Notes: generated by a model from the letters alone, not told the origin. DNA of 64,000 bases from an uncultured Pseudomonadota bacterium (GCA_903835655.1 CAILNT010000059.1:57009-121008); one strand, 5' to 3'; numbered from the stretch's first letter, positions 37,595 through 49,419 are shown. Made by a program: numbers and translations.

Positions 37595-38488
37595 ATGGCA
37601 CGCAAGGAATACGCTTTCTACCCCGGCTGTTCGTCCCAGAAGGGCGCATCGGCCTCCAACTACCTGACCTCGGTCCACTCCATGTGCAACACACTGGACA
37701 TCAAGATGACCGAGATTCCGGACTGGAACTGCTGTGGCGCGTCCGTCAGCTATGCCGAGTCCGGCGAACTGCCGCGCATCGCCATGAATGCGCGCAACTT
37801 CGCCTTGGCCGAGACCAACCTGCCCGGCCAAGACATCGTCGCGACCTGTGCCGCTTGCTGGCTGGGCTCGCGCGAGTCCAAGGAACGCCTGGAGCACAAC
37901 TCCGGCCTGATGGCCGACACCCAGGCGGCACTCAAGGAAGCGGGCCTTCAGATCAAGGTGATCCCGGAAGTCCGCCACATGGTGGAAGTCCTGATCGAAG
38001 ACCTGGGCTATGACGAGCTGAAGAAGCCGATCAAGAAACCGCTGAACGGGATGAAGTTCGCCGGCTACGTCGGCTGCCAGACCAACCGCCCCTTCGGCAT
38101 CGCGGGTGAATCCTTCGAGAACCCGATGTACCTCGACAAGCTGATCGAGACCATGGGTGGCGAGGCCGTGCCCTACGACCAGAAAGTTACCTGCTGCGGC
38201 GGTGCGCTGGCATTCTCCGAGCCGGAAAAGGCCCAGGCACAGATCAAGGACATCATCGAAGCGGCCTATGACGGCGGCGCCGAGATGCTGGTCACGCCTT
38301 GCCCCCTGTGCCAGGCCAACACCGAGGTCTACCAGGGCCAGATCAACAAGAAATACGGCACCAAGTTCAACATGCCGGTGCTCTACTACTCGCAGTTGAT
38401 GACCCTGGCCTACGGTGGCACAGCCAAGGAAGCCGGACTGAAAGGCCAGGTGATCCGGGCGCCCAAGCTGGAGCAGTTCGCGGGCTGA
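37595..38488 (+). CDS. hdrB: HdrB-like CCG-domain protein
   Basis: EYAFYPGCSSQKGA; WNCCGASVSY; TCCGGALAFSEPEKA; TPCPLCQANTEVYQ. Confidence 0.9.
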   Translation: MARKEYAFYPGCSSQKGASASNYLTSVHSMCNTLDIKMTEIPDWNCCGASVSYAESGELPRIAMNARNFALAETNLPGQDIVATCAACWLGSRESKERLEHNSGLMADTQAALKEAGLQIKVIPEVRHMVEVLIEDLGYDELKKPIKKPLNGMKFAGYVGCQTNRPFGIAGESFENPMYLDKLIETMGGEAVPYDQKVTCCGGALAFSEPEKAQAQIKDIIEAAYDGGAEMLVTPCPLCQANTEVYQGQINKKYGTKFNMPVLYYSQLMTLAYGGTAKEAGLKGQVIRAPKLEQFAG

Positions 38489-38510
38489 TCCCTCGGCTGA
38501 CGCAAAAAAT

Positions 38511-38538
38511 CAAGACGGGCGCTGCGGCGCCCGTCTTG
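38511..38538 (+). terminator. Intrinsic terminator-like hairpin after hdrB
   Basis: CAAGACGGGCGC-TGCG-GCGCCCGTCTTG, perfect 12-bp stem, 4-nt loop, A-run upstream. Confidence 0.75.
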
Positions 38539-38801
38539 CGTTTGGCCCTCCCCCTCCGGGTAAGGTGTAAAAAAAAGTGAGGTCGATCTGACCCAGCCCG
38601 ACAGTCCAACGGCCGCCGTAGGATGTGCCCCACCGGTCATAACTCAACTCATCGTTGGGCTTCGTCCCTCAGCCAAGCTACCCGTTACGAACCGAACCTG
38701 CCTATTTCGGCCAGATCGCTGGCGCGGGACACTCAGCCGGCGGCGAATCTAGGTAAAATGCTCGTTTCCTCGCAGCTTGGACGGCGTTTAGCCGATAGAC
38801 C

Positions 38802-39434
38802 ATGTTTACTGGAATCATCCAGGCCGTCGGCCACATCGCTCATCTCGTAGAAACCAATGGCGGCGATGCGCGCGTCCAGGTCGCGGCCAACGGGCTCGAT
38901 CTCACCGAAGTCAAGCTGGGGGACTCCATCGCCTGCAACGGCGTCTGCCTCACCGTGGTGGAGAAAACCGACGACCGCTTCAGCGTCGATGTCTCCGCCG
39001 AGACCTTTTCCTGCACGATCGGTTTCGCCCCGGGCGAACGGGTCAACCTGGAAATGGCCATGCGCCTGTCCGACCGCCTGGGCGGCCACCTGGTCTCGGG
39101 CCACGTCGATGGCGTCGGCCACGTCCTGCATTTCGCGCCGGTGGCGGCGTCGCCCGCCGGCGGCGAGGACGGCAGCTGGCGCCTGGACATCCGCGCACCG
39201 GAGACCCTGGCGCGCTTCCTGGCGCCCAAGGGCTCGGTCGCGGTGAACGGCGTTTCGCTCACGGTGAACAAGGTGTCGGGTGCCGACATTTCCATCAACC
39301 TCATTCCGCATACCCTGGAGCAGACCCAGCTTTGCGATTTGCAAGCAGGCGCACGGGTGAACCTGGAGGCCGACATGCTGGCCCGCTACGCCGACCGCCT
39401 GCTGAACTACGTCCATGAACAGGATAAAGACTGA
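38802..39434 (+). CDS. ribE: Riboflavin synthase alpha subunit
   Basis: MFTGIIQAVGHI...CNGVCLTVV...GHVDGVG. Confidence 0.95.
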   Translation: MFTGIIQAVGHIAHLVETNGGDARVQVAANGLDLTEVKLGDSIACNGVCLTVVEKTDDRFSVDVSAETFSCTIGFAPGERVNLEMAMRLSDRLGGHLVSGHVDGVGHVLHFAPVAASPAGGEDGSWRLDIRAPETLARFLAPKGSVAVNGVSLTVNKVSGADISINLIPHTLEQTQLCDLQAGARVNLEADMLARYADRLLNYVHEQDKD

Positions 39435-39515
39435 TATGAAACAGCCCCCTTACTCGCTGCGCTCGTTCCCCCCCAGGGGAAGATCAGTACCTTGGAACGG
39501 TCCGGCGGTGCTGAC

Positions 39516-40622
39516 ATGAGCCTTGCCCCCATCGAAGAAATCGTCGCCGACTTGAAAGCCGGCCGCATGGTCATCCTGGTCGACGAGGAGGATCGCGAGA
39601 ACGAGGGCGATCTGGTCATGGCCGCCGAGCACGTCACGCCCGAGGCCATCAACTTCATGGTCCGACACGCGCGCGGCCTGGTATGCCTGACCCTGACCGA
39701 CGCCCGCTGCCGACAATTGGGCCTGAAACAGATGGTGAGCGACAACCAGACTCCGCACGGCACCGCCTTCACGGTATCCATCGAAGCGGCCGAGGGCGTG
39801 ACCACCGGCATCTCCGCAGCCGATCGCGCCGTCACCATTCGGGCCGCGGTGGCCAAGAATGCGCAGCCCACGGACATCCTCCAGCCCGGCCACATCTTTC
39901 CGCTGCGCGCGCAGCCTGGCGGCGTGCTGGTGCGCGCCGGACACACCGAGGCGGGTTGCGACCTGGTCGGCATGGCGGGCCTGGAGCCGGCTTCGGCGAT
40001 CTGCGAGATCCTCAAGGAAGACGGCACCATGGCGCGCCTGCCGGACCTGCTGGAATTCAGCGAGGAACACGGACTCAAGATCGGCGCCATCGCCGACCTG
40101 ATCCACTACCGCGCCGCCCACGAAACCCTGGTGGAGCGTGAGGGTACGCGCGCGATCACCACGGCCTACGGCGAATTCCGCCTCGATGTATTCCGCGACA
40201 AGATCAGCCGCGCGACGCACCTGGCCTTGTCCTGCGGAGAAATCCACGCCGATCGGGAAACCCTGGTACGGGTGCACGAACCGGTGTCGCTGATCGACAC
40301 GCTGGATTTGAACACCGCGGGACACGCTTATTCCGTACCGGAAGCGCTGAAAATCCTCTCGGAAGCCGCGAGTGGTGGAGTCGCGGGCGCACTGGTGCTG
40401 CTGCATCGTCCGGAATCCGCCGAGGAACTCTGCGCGCGCGCCCTGCCGAGGGCCGTCCCCGCGGCCGTGAAGAAATTCGACCTGCGCAATTACGGCACCG
40501 GCGCGCAAATCCTGCGCGAGATCGGTGTCGGCAAGATGAAACTCCTTGCCACTCCCCGCAAGATGCCAGCCATGGACGGCTTCGGGCTGGAAGTGACGGG
40601 TTACCTGGAACGAGGGAACTGA
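39516..40622 (+). CDS. ribBA: 3,4-dihydroxy-2-butanone-4-phosphate synthase with degenerate GTP cyclohydrolase II domain
   Basis: [45 protein letters not shown]-terminal [14 protein letters not shown]. Confidence 0.93.
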   Translation: MSLAPIEEIVADLKAGRMVILVDEEDRENEGDLVMAAEHVTPEAINFMVRHARGLVCLTLTDARCRQLGLKQMVSDNQTPHGTAFTVSIEAAEGVTTGISAADRAVTIRAAVAKNAQPTDILQPGHIFPLRAQPGGVLVRAGHTEAGCDLVGMAGLEPASAICEILKEDGTMARLPDLLEFSEEHGLKIGAIADLIHYRAAHETLVEREGTRAITTAYGEFRLDVFRDKISRATHLALSCGEIHADRETLVRVHEPVSLIDTLDLNTAGHAYSVPEALKILSEAASGGVAGALVLLHRPESAEELCARALPRAVPAAVKKFDLRNYGTGAQILREIGVGKMKLLATPRKMPAMDGFGLEVTGYLERGN

Positions 40623-40623
40623 A

Positions 40624-41091
40624 ATGGGCCGTTACGCACAGATTTTTGAATATGAACCGAATGAAGACGGCAAGGGGCTGAAAATCGGCATCGTCATGAG
40701 CCGCTTCAACATCGACATCTGCGAAGGCTTGCTTTCCTCTTGCAAGGCCTCGCTGCTGAAGCAGGGCGTGGCGCTGGAGGACATCCGCATCGCCACCGTG
40801 GCCGGCGCGCTCGAGATCCCCCTGACCCTGATGAAGATGGCGCAGTCCGGCAACTACGATGCACTGGTCGCCCTGGGTTCGGTGGTGCGCGGCGAGACCT
40901 ATCACTTCGAGGTGGTTTCCAACGAATCCGCCGCCGGCATCATGCGCGTGGGACTGGACACCGGCCTGCCCATCGCCAACGCCATCCTGACCACAGAGAC
41001 CGAGCACCAAGCCACCGCTCGCATGTCGGAAAAGGGCGCGGAAGCCGCTCGTGTCGCCATCGAGATGGTGCGCCTGCTGCGGGCGCTTTGA
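40624..41091 (+). CDS. ribH: 6,7-dimethyl-8-ribityllumazine synthase
   Basis: [44 protein letters not shown]. Confidence 0.95.
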   Translation: MGRYAQIFEYEPNEDGKGLKIGIVMSRFNIDICEGLLSSCKASLLKQGVALEDIRIATVAGALEIPLTLMKMAQSGNYDALVALGSVVRGETYHFEVVSNESAAGIMRVGLDTGLPIANAILTTETEHQATARMSEKGAEAARVAIEMVRLLRAL

Positions 41092-41546
41092 TGGCGGCCC
41101 CTTCTAGAGCGGCCGGTACCGGGCGCGGGAGCCGCCCCATTGCCCGCGAACTGGTTTTGCGCGCCTTGTACGAGCGACTGTCCGCGGGCACGGACCTGCC
41201 CGGCTTGCTCGGTTTCGCCGAGGAAGCCCATGAATACGCCGAGGCGAATACCGAGTTCTTGCGCGAATTGCTCGAAGGCGTGCTGCAACGCATGCAAACC
41301 CTGGATGCCGCGCTGGAACCCCATCTCGACCGCCCGGTGAGGGAACTTTCTCCGGTCGAGCACTCCGCCCTCCTGATCGGCGCCTATGAACTCGGCCACA
41401 GCCTCAACGTGCCCTACAAGGTCTGCATCAACGAGGCGGTGAACCTGGCCAAGAAATACGGCGGCACCGACGGCCACAAGTTCGTCAACGGCGTGCTGGA
41501 CAAGCTGGCGCGTGTGGCGCGGCCGGTTGAACTTGGAGAAAAGTAG
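41091..41546 (+). CDS. nusB: Transcription antitermination factor NusB
   Basis: ARELVLRALYE...VPYKVCINEAVNLAKKYGGTDGHKFVNGVLDKLA; ATGA overlap with ribH. Confidence 0.94.
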   Translation: MAAPSRAAGTGRGSRPIARELVLRALYERLSAGTDLPGLLGFAEEAHEYAEANTEFLRELLEGVLQRMQTLDAALEPHLDRPVRELSPVEHSALLIGAYELGHSLNVPYKVCINEAVNLAKKYGGTDGHKFVNGVLDKLARVARPVELGEK

Positions 41547-41634
41547 CGAATAACGAGCGGCAAGGGGCTTGTCGACGGCGCGCCCAAGGCGCGGAGACCA
41601 GCCACTCGCCACCAGCCACCAGCCACTTGCCACC

Positions 41635-42612
41635 ATGCCTTCAGAATTCGAACTGATCTCGCGTTTTTTCAACCGATCGGCACCCAATGCCCTGCTCGGG
41701 GTGGGCGATGACGCCGCCCTGCTGGCTGCTTCTCCGGGCATGGAGCTGGCGGTGTCCACGGACATGCTGGTGTCGGGACAGCATTTCTTTCCGGACGTCG
41801 CCGCCTACCTCCTCGGCCACAAGACCCTGGCCGTGAATCTTTCCGACCTCGCGGCGATGGGCGCCACGCCCCGCTGGGCCACGCTGGCGCTGGCGCTGCC
41901 GACGACCGACCCGGGCTGGTTGGAGTTGTTCAGCCGCGGCCTGTTCGACATGGCCGCGCGTTTCGAAGTCAGCCTGGTGGGGGGCGACACCACCCGCGGC
42001 CCCCTCAATCTCGCCGTGACCATCCTGGGCGAAGTGCCCGCCGGCCAGGCCTTGCGCCGTAGTGGCGCGCGCGTCGGCGACGATATCTGGGTCTCCGGCG
42101 ATCTGGGCGGCGCGGCCCTGGGCCTGCGCTACCTCCTGGGCGAAGTCGAACTGGATGACGCCGAGGAAGTCGAGTCTTGCCTGATGCGCCTGCACGCGCC
42201 GGAACCGCGCATAGCGCTGGGGCAAGAACTCCTGGGCCTGGCGCACGCCGCCATCGACATTTCCGACGGCCTGCTGGCGGATCTGGGCCACATCCTGGAC
42301 GCATCCGGGGTCGGCGCCGAAACGGAATTTGCACGCCTGCCCGCGCATCCCGCGGTCGCGACGCGCCTGGCGAGGGCGCCTCGCCCCGAGGTGGACCTGG
42401 CACGACGCTGCTTGTTGGCCGGTGGCGACGACTATGAACTCTGTTTCACCGCGGCGGCGGGATGCGCGCAGGATGTCCTGGACGCGGCGGAGTATGCCGG
42501 CGTTACCGTGACACGAATCGGCCGTATCCGCGAGGAGCCCGGTCTGAGCTTGCTGGCCGAGGATGGATCGGCGATGGAGATACGGGAGCGCGGTTTTGAC
42601 CACTTTTCCTGA
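41635..42612 (+). CDS. thiL: Thiamine-monophosphate kinase
   Basis: MPSEFELISRFF, GVGDDAALL, NLSDLAAMGATP, DISDGLLADL. Confidence 0.94.
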   Translation: MPSEFELISRFFNRSAPNALLGVGDDAALLAASPGMELAVSTDMLVSGQHFFPDVAAYLLGHKTLAVNLSDLAAMGATPRWATLALALPTTDPGWLELFSRGLFDMAARFEVSLVGGDTTRGPLNLAVTILGEVPAGQALRRSGARVGDDIWVSGDLGGAALGLRYLLGEVELDDAEEVESCLMRLHAPEPRIALGQELLGLAHAAIDISDGLLADLGHILDASGVGAETEFARLPAHPAVATRLARAPRPEVDLARRCLLAGGDDYELCFTAAAGCAQDVLDAAEYAGVTVTRIGRIREEPGLSLLAEDGSAMEIRERGFDHFS

Positions 42613-43117
42613 TAAGCCCCCCTCTCCCTCCGGGGCCGACGTCGAGCCTGTGACGCCTGACATCCGATTCCTGCTGACCCACCCCGCCCACTTCCTCGCC
42701 CTGGGATTCGGCACCGGCCTCTCGCCCTACGCCCCAGGCACGGTCGGCACCCTGGTCGGCTTCCCCCTGTATTGGCTGCTCAGCGGCTCCCCCCTCTACT
42801 GGGCCTGGATCGGGCTGTTCCTGGGGGTAGGCGTGTGGGCCAGCGACGTGACGGGCCGCGCGCTGGGCGTACACGATCACGGCGGCATCGTCTGGGACGA
42901 AGTCGCGGCCTTCCTCATGATCTTGCCATTCGCCCCGGCTTCACTGGCGGGCTACGCGCTGGCCTTTTTCCTGTTCCGCCTGTTCGACATCTGGAAGCCC
43001 TTTCCCATCGGCTGGGCCGATGCCCATGTAGCGGGCGGCCTGGGCGTGATGCTGGACGATGTCCTGGCCGCGGGCTACGCCATCGGGGTACTCCTTGTAG
43101 TGGCGCGATGGCTGTAA
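42599..43117 (+). CDS. pgpA: Phosphatidylglycerophosphatase A
   Basis: LGFGTGLSPYAPGTVGTLVGFPLYW; IVWDEVAAFL; LFRLFDIWKPFPIGWAD; start approximate. Confidence 0.93.
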   Translation, partial: TTFPDKPPSPSGADVEPVTPDIRFLLTHPAHFLALGFGTGLSPYAPGTVGTLVGFPLYWLLSGSPLYWAWIGLFLGVGVWASDVTGRALGVHDHGGIVWDEVAAFLMILPFAPASLAGYALAFFLFRLFDIWKPFPIGWADAHVAGGLGVMLDDVLAAGYAIGVLLVVARWL

Positions 43118-43602
43118 GCCAGGAAGAACTGGAAGCGCTCGCGGCCGAACTGGGCACCGCCCTGCTGCGACGCGGCTGGATGCTGGCGGTGGCGGAATCC
43201 TGCACCGGAGGCTGGGCCGCGCAGGTGCTGACCGCGGTGGCAGGCAGCTCGGTCTGGTTCGAACGCGGCTTCGTCACCTACAGCAATCAGGCCAAGAAGG
43301 AGATGCTGGGAGTGAGGGAAGAAACCCTGTCCGCCCGCGGCGCGGTGAGCGAGGAAGCGGCCAGGGAGATGGCCCAGGGCGCGCTGGCGCGCAGCCAGGC
43401 GCAGGCCACGTGCGCCATCACCGGCATCGCGGGTCCGGCCGGCGGCACGGACGAGAAACCGGTCGGCACGGTGTGCTTCGCCTGGGCCCTGGCGGGTGCG
43501 GCACTCGTCAGCGAGCGTCAGCAGTTCGCCGGGAGTCGCCAGGAAATCCGCGCGCAGTCGGTACGTCACGCGCTCAGGAACCTGCTGGCCCTCATGCCAT
43601 AA
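43108..43602 (+). CDS. pncC: Nicotinamide-nucleotide amidase (CinA C-terminal family)
   Basis: AVAESCTGGWAAQVLT; ITGIAGPAGGTDEKPVGTVCFA. Confidence 0.93.
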   Translation: MAVSQEELEALAAELGTALLRRGWMLAVAESCTGGWAAQVLTAVAGSSVWFERGFVTYSNQAKKEMLGVREETLSARGAVSEEAAREMAQGALARSQAQATCAITGIAGPAGGTDEKPVGTVCFAWALAGAALVSERQQFAGSRQEIRAQSVRHALRNLLALMP

Positions 43603-43629
43603 TCCGGCGTTCAATTTGGAGGAAGTCTC

Positions 43630-44636
<1,007 letters not shown>

Positions 44637-44640
<4 letters not shown>

Positions 44641-45068
44641 ATCTGCGCGAGCGGGCCATGAACCTGCTGGCGCGGCGGGAACACAGTCGCGCCGAGCTGG
44701 CCCGCAAACTGGCAGACCACGGCGAGGAGGAGGAAATCGCCGCCTTGCTCGACCGCCTGGAACAGGAAAACCTGCTGTCGAACGCCCGCTACGCCGAATC
44801 CCTGGCGCATGCCCGCTCCGGTCGCCACGGCAGCGTGCGCCTCAAAGCCGACCTACGCGCCAAGGGTGTGCCGGATTCGGTGTCCGCGGCGGTCATCGCC
44901 GCAGCGCGGGAGTCAGACCTGGTGGCGGCCCGTGCGGTATGGCTGAAGAAATTCGGCCTGGCCCCGGCCGATGCGCAAGAGCGCGCCAGACAGCAACGCT
45001 TTCTGCTGGGACGAGGATTCCCGGGCGAAGTGGTGCGACGCGTACTGGGCTCGGACGTAGACGAATAA
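44637..45068 (+). CDS. recX: Regulatory protein RecX
   Basis: [20 protein letters not shown]...[17 protein letters not shown]; overlaps recA stop. Confidence 0.92.
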
Positions 45069-45148
45069 GCCGGAGGGCCGCATGAGCGTGTACAGAGGAA
45101 CGTCCTTGCTGCGCCATCGCCACACTCTCGACCGATAAGGAATTCGCC

Positions 45149-46231
45149 ATGAAATCCTGGATACTGCTGCTGCTGCTCGCCGGCTGCGGCAAACCCCCCA
45201 TACCTTCGGCGCCGCTGCCTCGAACGGTGCTGGCGCACACCGTGGGAGCCGGTGGCGCGACGGGTTTCGCCCGGGGCCTGGCCGATTATTCGGGTGAAGT
45301 TCGAGCACGCCACGAAATCAGCCTGGCCTTCCGGGTCGGAGGTAAGCTGCTGGCGCGTGGCGTCGATGTTGGCGACCGAGTCTCTCCAGGCCAGGAACTG
45401 GCACGCCTCGATGCGGGCGATCTGGCCCTGTCATCTGCGGGGGCCGAGGCCAATCTGGCCGCAGCCACTGCGGACCGCGGTCTCGCCCAGGCGGAGGCAA
45501 AACGCTACCGCGACCTGCAAGCACAGCAGTTCGTGAGCACGGCGCTGCTCGATGCCAAGGAAGCCACGCTCAAGGCTGCCGAGGAAAGATACCGGGCACT
45601 CGCGGCCCAGGCCGGCCTGGCACGGAACCAGCGCGGCTACACCGCCTTGCGCTGTGATATTTCCGGGGTGGTTTCCGGCGTGCAGGCCGAGGCCGGACAG
45701 GTGCTGACGGCGGGGCAGCCCGTGCTGCAAGTGGCGGGACTCGGCGAGAAGGAGGTGTTGATCGCCGTGCCGGAGAACCAGGTGGCGGAACTGAACCCGG
45801 GGAAAACCTCCGAGCGGCCCGGTGACGTGGTAGTGACCCTGTGGGCGGCGCCGAACAAGCGCTACCGCGGCCGGATACGCGAGGTTTCGCCCCAGGCCGA
45901 CCCGGTGACCCGCACGTATGCCGCGCGGGTATCGATTCTGAATGCCGACGCCGACGTGCGCCTGGGCCAAACCGCGCGAGTCCTGGTGGCTCACACCGGA
46001 ACCTGCGCGTTCGCCCTGATTCCCCTGGGCAGTGTGTTTCAGCGGGGAACGCAGCCGGCGGTGTGGCTGATCGCAAGCGACGGCCGGGTACATCTGCGCC
46101 CGGTCGAAGTGGCCGCCTGGCGCGAGGACGGCGTCAGCGTACGCGGTGGCCTGACCACGGGCGAGCGCATCGTCGCCGCCGGCGCCTACAAGCTGACCGA
46201 AGGCGAAAAAGTGCGGGTGTCCGCGCCATGA
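45149..46231 (+). CDS. RND efflux periplasmic adaptor
   Basis: Lipoprotein-like LLLAGCGK; YSGEVRARHEISLAFRVGGKLLARGVDVGDRV. Confidence 0.9.
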   Translation: MKSWILLLLLAGCGKPPIPSAPLPRTVLAHTVGAGGATGFARGLADYSGEVRARHEISLAFRVGGKLLARGVDVGDRVSPGQELARLDAGDLALSSAGAEANLAAATADRGLAQAEAKRYRDLQAQQFVSTALLDAKEATLKAAEERYRALAAQAGLARNQRGYTALRCDISGVVSGVQAEAGQVLTAGQPVLQVAGLGEKEVLIAVPENQVAELNPGKTSERPGDVVVTLWAAPNKRYRGRIREVSPQADPVTRTYAARVSILNADADVRLGQTARVLVAHTGTCAFALIPLGSVFQRGTQPAVWLIASDGRVHLRPVEVAAWREDGVSVRGGLTTGERIVAAGAYKLTEGEKVRVSAP

Positions 46232-49200
46232 ATGATCGCTTCAATCTTTCCGCCTGGTCGCTCGAGCACTCCAGCCTGGTGGCCTATCTCATGCTGGCGC
46301 TCACCCTGGGCGGCATCCTGGCCTATTTCCAGCTGGGGCGTTCCGAAGACCCGGACTTCACCATCAAGACCATGGTGGTGCGCAGTTTCTGGCCTGGCGC
46401 GACGGCGAGCGAAGTGGAACGGCAGGTCACCGACCGGATCGAGAAGAAACTCCAGGAACTGCCGTTTCTCGACAATGTGCGCAGCTACTCCAAGCCGGGC
46501 GAGTCCCTGGTGTTCATCGAGCTGCACGATTTCACCCCGCCGAAACAGGTTCCGGAACTCTGGTATCAGGTGCGCAAGAAGATCGACGACATCCGCCAGA
46601 CCCTGCCGGCCGGGGTGCAAGGGCCGTTTCCCAACGATGAATTCGGCGACGCCTTCGGCAATGTCTTCGCCCTGACCGGAGCCGGCTATTCGCAAGCCGA
46701 ACTGCGCCGTCAGGCCGACGCCATCGCCCTGGAACTGCGACGCATCCCGGACGTGGCCAAGGTGAATCTGATCGGTGTGCAGGACGAGCGCATCTGGATC
46801 GAGATGTCGGCGGCCAAGCTCGCAACCTTAGGGCTGGACCCGCACCTGATCCAGCAAACCTTGCAGGCGCAGAACACCCTGTCCCCGGCCGGCAGTGTCG
46901 ACACCACGAGCGATCGCATCCGTCTGCACGTGACCGGCGGCTTCGACGGCGTCGAGGCCATCCGCGCCATCGGCATCCGCGCCGGCAACAAACTCTTTCG
47001 CCTGGGCGATGTCGCGAAGGTGTGGCGTGGCTACGCCGACCCGCCGCAGCCGCACTTCCGCTGGAACGGGCACGAAGCCGTAGGCCTGGCGGTGTCGATG
47101 ATCCGTGGCGGCAACGTCATGGCGCTGGGCGAACAAATTCGGGCCACGACCGCGCGCCTCTCCACCACCCTGCCCGTGGGCCTAGAACTCTCCCAGGTGG
47201 CGGATCAGCCGGAAGTAGTGAGGCGCAACATCGACGAATTCATGAAGAGCCTGCTGGAGGCGGTCGCCATCGTCCTGGCGGTGAGTTTCCTGTTCCTGGG
47301 ACTGCGCACCGGCCTGGTGGTGGCGATCTCCATTCCCATCGTGCTGGCGGTCACCTTCCTCTCGATGAAGCCGGCGGGCATCGACTTGCAGCGCATCTCC
47401 CTGGGCGCGCTGATCATCGCCCTGGGGCTGCTGGTGGACGACGCCATTATCGCCGTGGAGATGATGGTGGTGAAAATGGAGCAAGGTTGGGAGACGCACA
47501 AGGCCGCGGCCTTCGCCTACACGTCCACGGCCTTTCCCATGCTCACCGGCACGCTGATCACCGCCTCCGGCTTCCTGCCCGTGGGCTTCGCCAAGAGTGC
47601 TGCGGGGGAATACACCTTCTCGATCTTCGCCGTGGTGGGCATCGCCCTGCTCACCTCCTGGGTGGCCGCGGTGGTGTTCATCCCCTGGCTGGGTTCGCGC
47701 ATTCTGGACCGCGAGAAGCTGATGGCGATCGCCGCGAAACATGGCGGCGACCCTTACGCCTCACCGTTTTATCTACGCATCAAGTCCGTGGTGCACTGGT
47801 GCGTGGGTCATCGCTGGACGGTGATCCTCCTGACCCTGGCTACCTTCGTGCTCGCGATCGCCGGCTTCAAGGCCGGGGTGGAAAAGCAATTTTTCCCCAC
47901 CAGCAACCGTCCGGAGCTGCTCATCGACCTGTGGCTGCCGACGGGCAGCTCGATCAAGGCCACGGACGGGGAGGTGAAACGGCTGGAGGCCATGATCGCC
48001 CACGACCCGCAGTTGAAGGACCGCATCAGCCATTACGCGGTTTATGTCGGCATGGGCAGCGTGCGTTTCTTCCTGCCGCTGGACCCGCAGATGCCCAACG
48101 ACAATTACGCCCAGTTCGTGCTGATGACCCGCGGCTTGCCCGAGCGCGAAGCCGTGAAAGCGCGCCTGGAACAGCGCCTGGAAGGCGAATTCAGCGGCTT
48201 GCGCGGGCGTGTCCTGCGCCTGGAAAACGGCCCGCCCGTAGGCTTCCCGGTGCAGTTCCGGGTAAGCGGAGGCGACCCGGAGAAGTTGCGCGCCATAGCC
48301 GGCGAGGTGACGACGCTGATGCGCGCCCACCCTTACGTCCGGGACGTGAATCTCGACTGGAACGAGCGCATCAAGCAGGTGCGCCTCGACATCGACCAGG
48401 ACAAGGCGCGCGCCTTGGGGATCAGCTCGCAGGAATTGTCGCAGAGCATCCATGCCCTGCTCGAAGGTGCCCCCATCACCCAATTCCGCGAGGACGACCA
48501 GTTGATCGACGTGGTGGAGCGCGCCGAAGTCCAGGACCGCGATCGCCTCTCGCATCTGGCCGACTTGCAGGTGCATACCCACGACGGCCATTTCGTGCCG
48601 CTCTCGCAGATCGCCACGCTCACGCCGGAACTGGATGAAGGCCTGATCTGGCGCCGCGACCGCCTGCCCACCATCACGGTGCGCTGCGACCTGCACGAGG
48701 GCATCCAGGCGCCGACGGCGACCGCGGACATCGACCCGAAACTCGATGCCATCCGCGCGCGCCTGCCGCCCGGTTACCGTATCGACATCGGCGGCACGGC
48801 GGAGAAATCGGGCAACGCGGAGAACTCCATCCGCGCAGTGTTTCCCTTCGCCATCGTCATCGTGCTGACCCTGCTGATGATCCAGTTGCAGAGTTTTCAG
48901 CGCACCCTGCTGGTGGTGCTCACCGCCCCCCTCGGCTTGATCGGCGTCACCGCCTCGCTGCTGCTGTTCCACGCCCCTTTCGGCTTCGTGGCGCAGCTCG
49001 GGGTGATCGCGCTGTTCGGCATGATCATGCGCAACTCGGTGATCCTGGTGGATCAGATCGAGCAGGACATCCGCGCCGGGCACGCCGTCTGGGACGCCAT
49101 CGTCGGCGCCACCGTGCGCCGCTTCCGCCCCATCCTGCTCACCGCCCTGGCGGCGATCCTGGCCATGATCCCGCTCACCCAGAGCGTGTTCTGGGGGCCG

Positions 49201-49302
49201 ATGGCCATCGCCATCATGGGCGGCTTGTTCATTGCCACCGTGCTCACCCTGCTGTTCCTCCCCGCCCTGTACGCCGCCTGGTTCCGGGTGCCCCCGCCGT
49301 AG
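46228..49302 (+). CDS. RND efflux transporter permease (AcrB/HAE1-like)
   Basis: FFLGLRTGLVVAISIPIVLAVTF; LGLLVDDAIIAVEM; ATGA overlap with adaptor gene. Confidence 0.95.
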   Translation: MNDRFNLSAWSLEHSSLVAYLMLALTLGGILAYFQLGRSEDPDFTIKTMVVRSFWPGATASEVERQVTDRIEKKLQELPFLDNVRSYSKPGESLVFIELHDFTPPKQVPELWYQVRKKIDDIRQTLPAGVQGPFPNDEFGDAFGNVFALTGAGYSQAELRRQADAIALELRRIPDVAKVNLIGVQDERIWIEMSAAKLATLGLDPHLIQQTLQAQNTLSPAGSVDTTSDRIRLHVTGGFDGVEAIRAIGIRAGNKLFRLGDVAKVWRGYADPPQPHFRWNGHEAVGLAVSMIRGGNVMALGEQIRATTARLSTTLPVGLELSQVADQPEVVRRNIDEFMKSLLEAVAIVLAVSFLFLGLRTGLVVAISIPIVLAVTFLSMKPAGIDLQRISLGALIIALGLLVDDAIIAVEMMVVKMEQGWETHKAAAFAYTSTAFPMLTGTLITASGFLPVGFAKSAAGEYTFSIFAVVGIALLTSWVAAVVFIPWLGSRILDREKLMAIAAKHGGDPYASPFYLRIKSVVHWCVGHRWTVILLTLATFVLAIAGFKAGVEKQFFPTSNRPELLIDLWLPTGSSIKATDGEVKRLEAMIAHDPQLKDRISHYAVYVGMGSVRFFLPLDPQMPNDNYAQFVLMTRGLPEREAVKARLEQRLEGEFSGLRGRVLRLENGPPVGFPVQFRVSGGDPEKLRAIAGEVTTLMRAHPYVRDVNLDWNERIKQVRLDIDQDKARALGISSQELSQSIHALLEGAPITQFREDDQLIDVVERAEVQDRDRLSHLADLQVHTHDGHFVPLSQIATLTPELDEGLIWRRDRLPTITVRCDLHEGIQAPTATADIDPKLDAIRARLPPGYRIDIGGTAEKSGNAENSIRAVFPFAIVIVLTLLMIQLQSFQRTLLVVLTAPLGLIGVTASLLLFHAPFGFVAQLGVIALFGMIMRNSVILVDQIEQDIRAGHAVWDAIVGATVRRFRPILLTALAAILAMIPLTQSVFWGPMAIAIMGGLFIATVLTLLFLPALYAAWFRVPPP

Positions 49303-49419
49303 GCCGCGAGGCGAGGCCGTACCTGAATCCGATGCGCCGACCGCGACCGGAAAGCAGGGTTGGCCGTGTCCGGTTACAATTACGCGCGTCCCATACATCG
49401 AAATTCCAAGGGGTCTTGC

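Noticed and set aside
41590-41634. Short degenerate repeats (gccactcgccaccagccaccagccac) before thiL
   Set aside because: Low-complexity spacer with no clear secondary structure or unit conservation.
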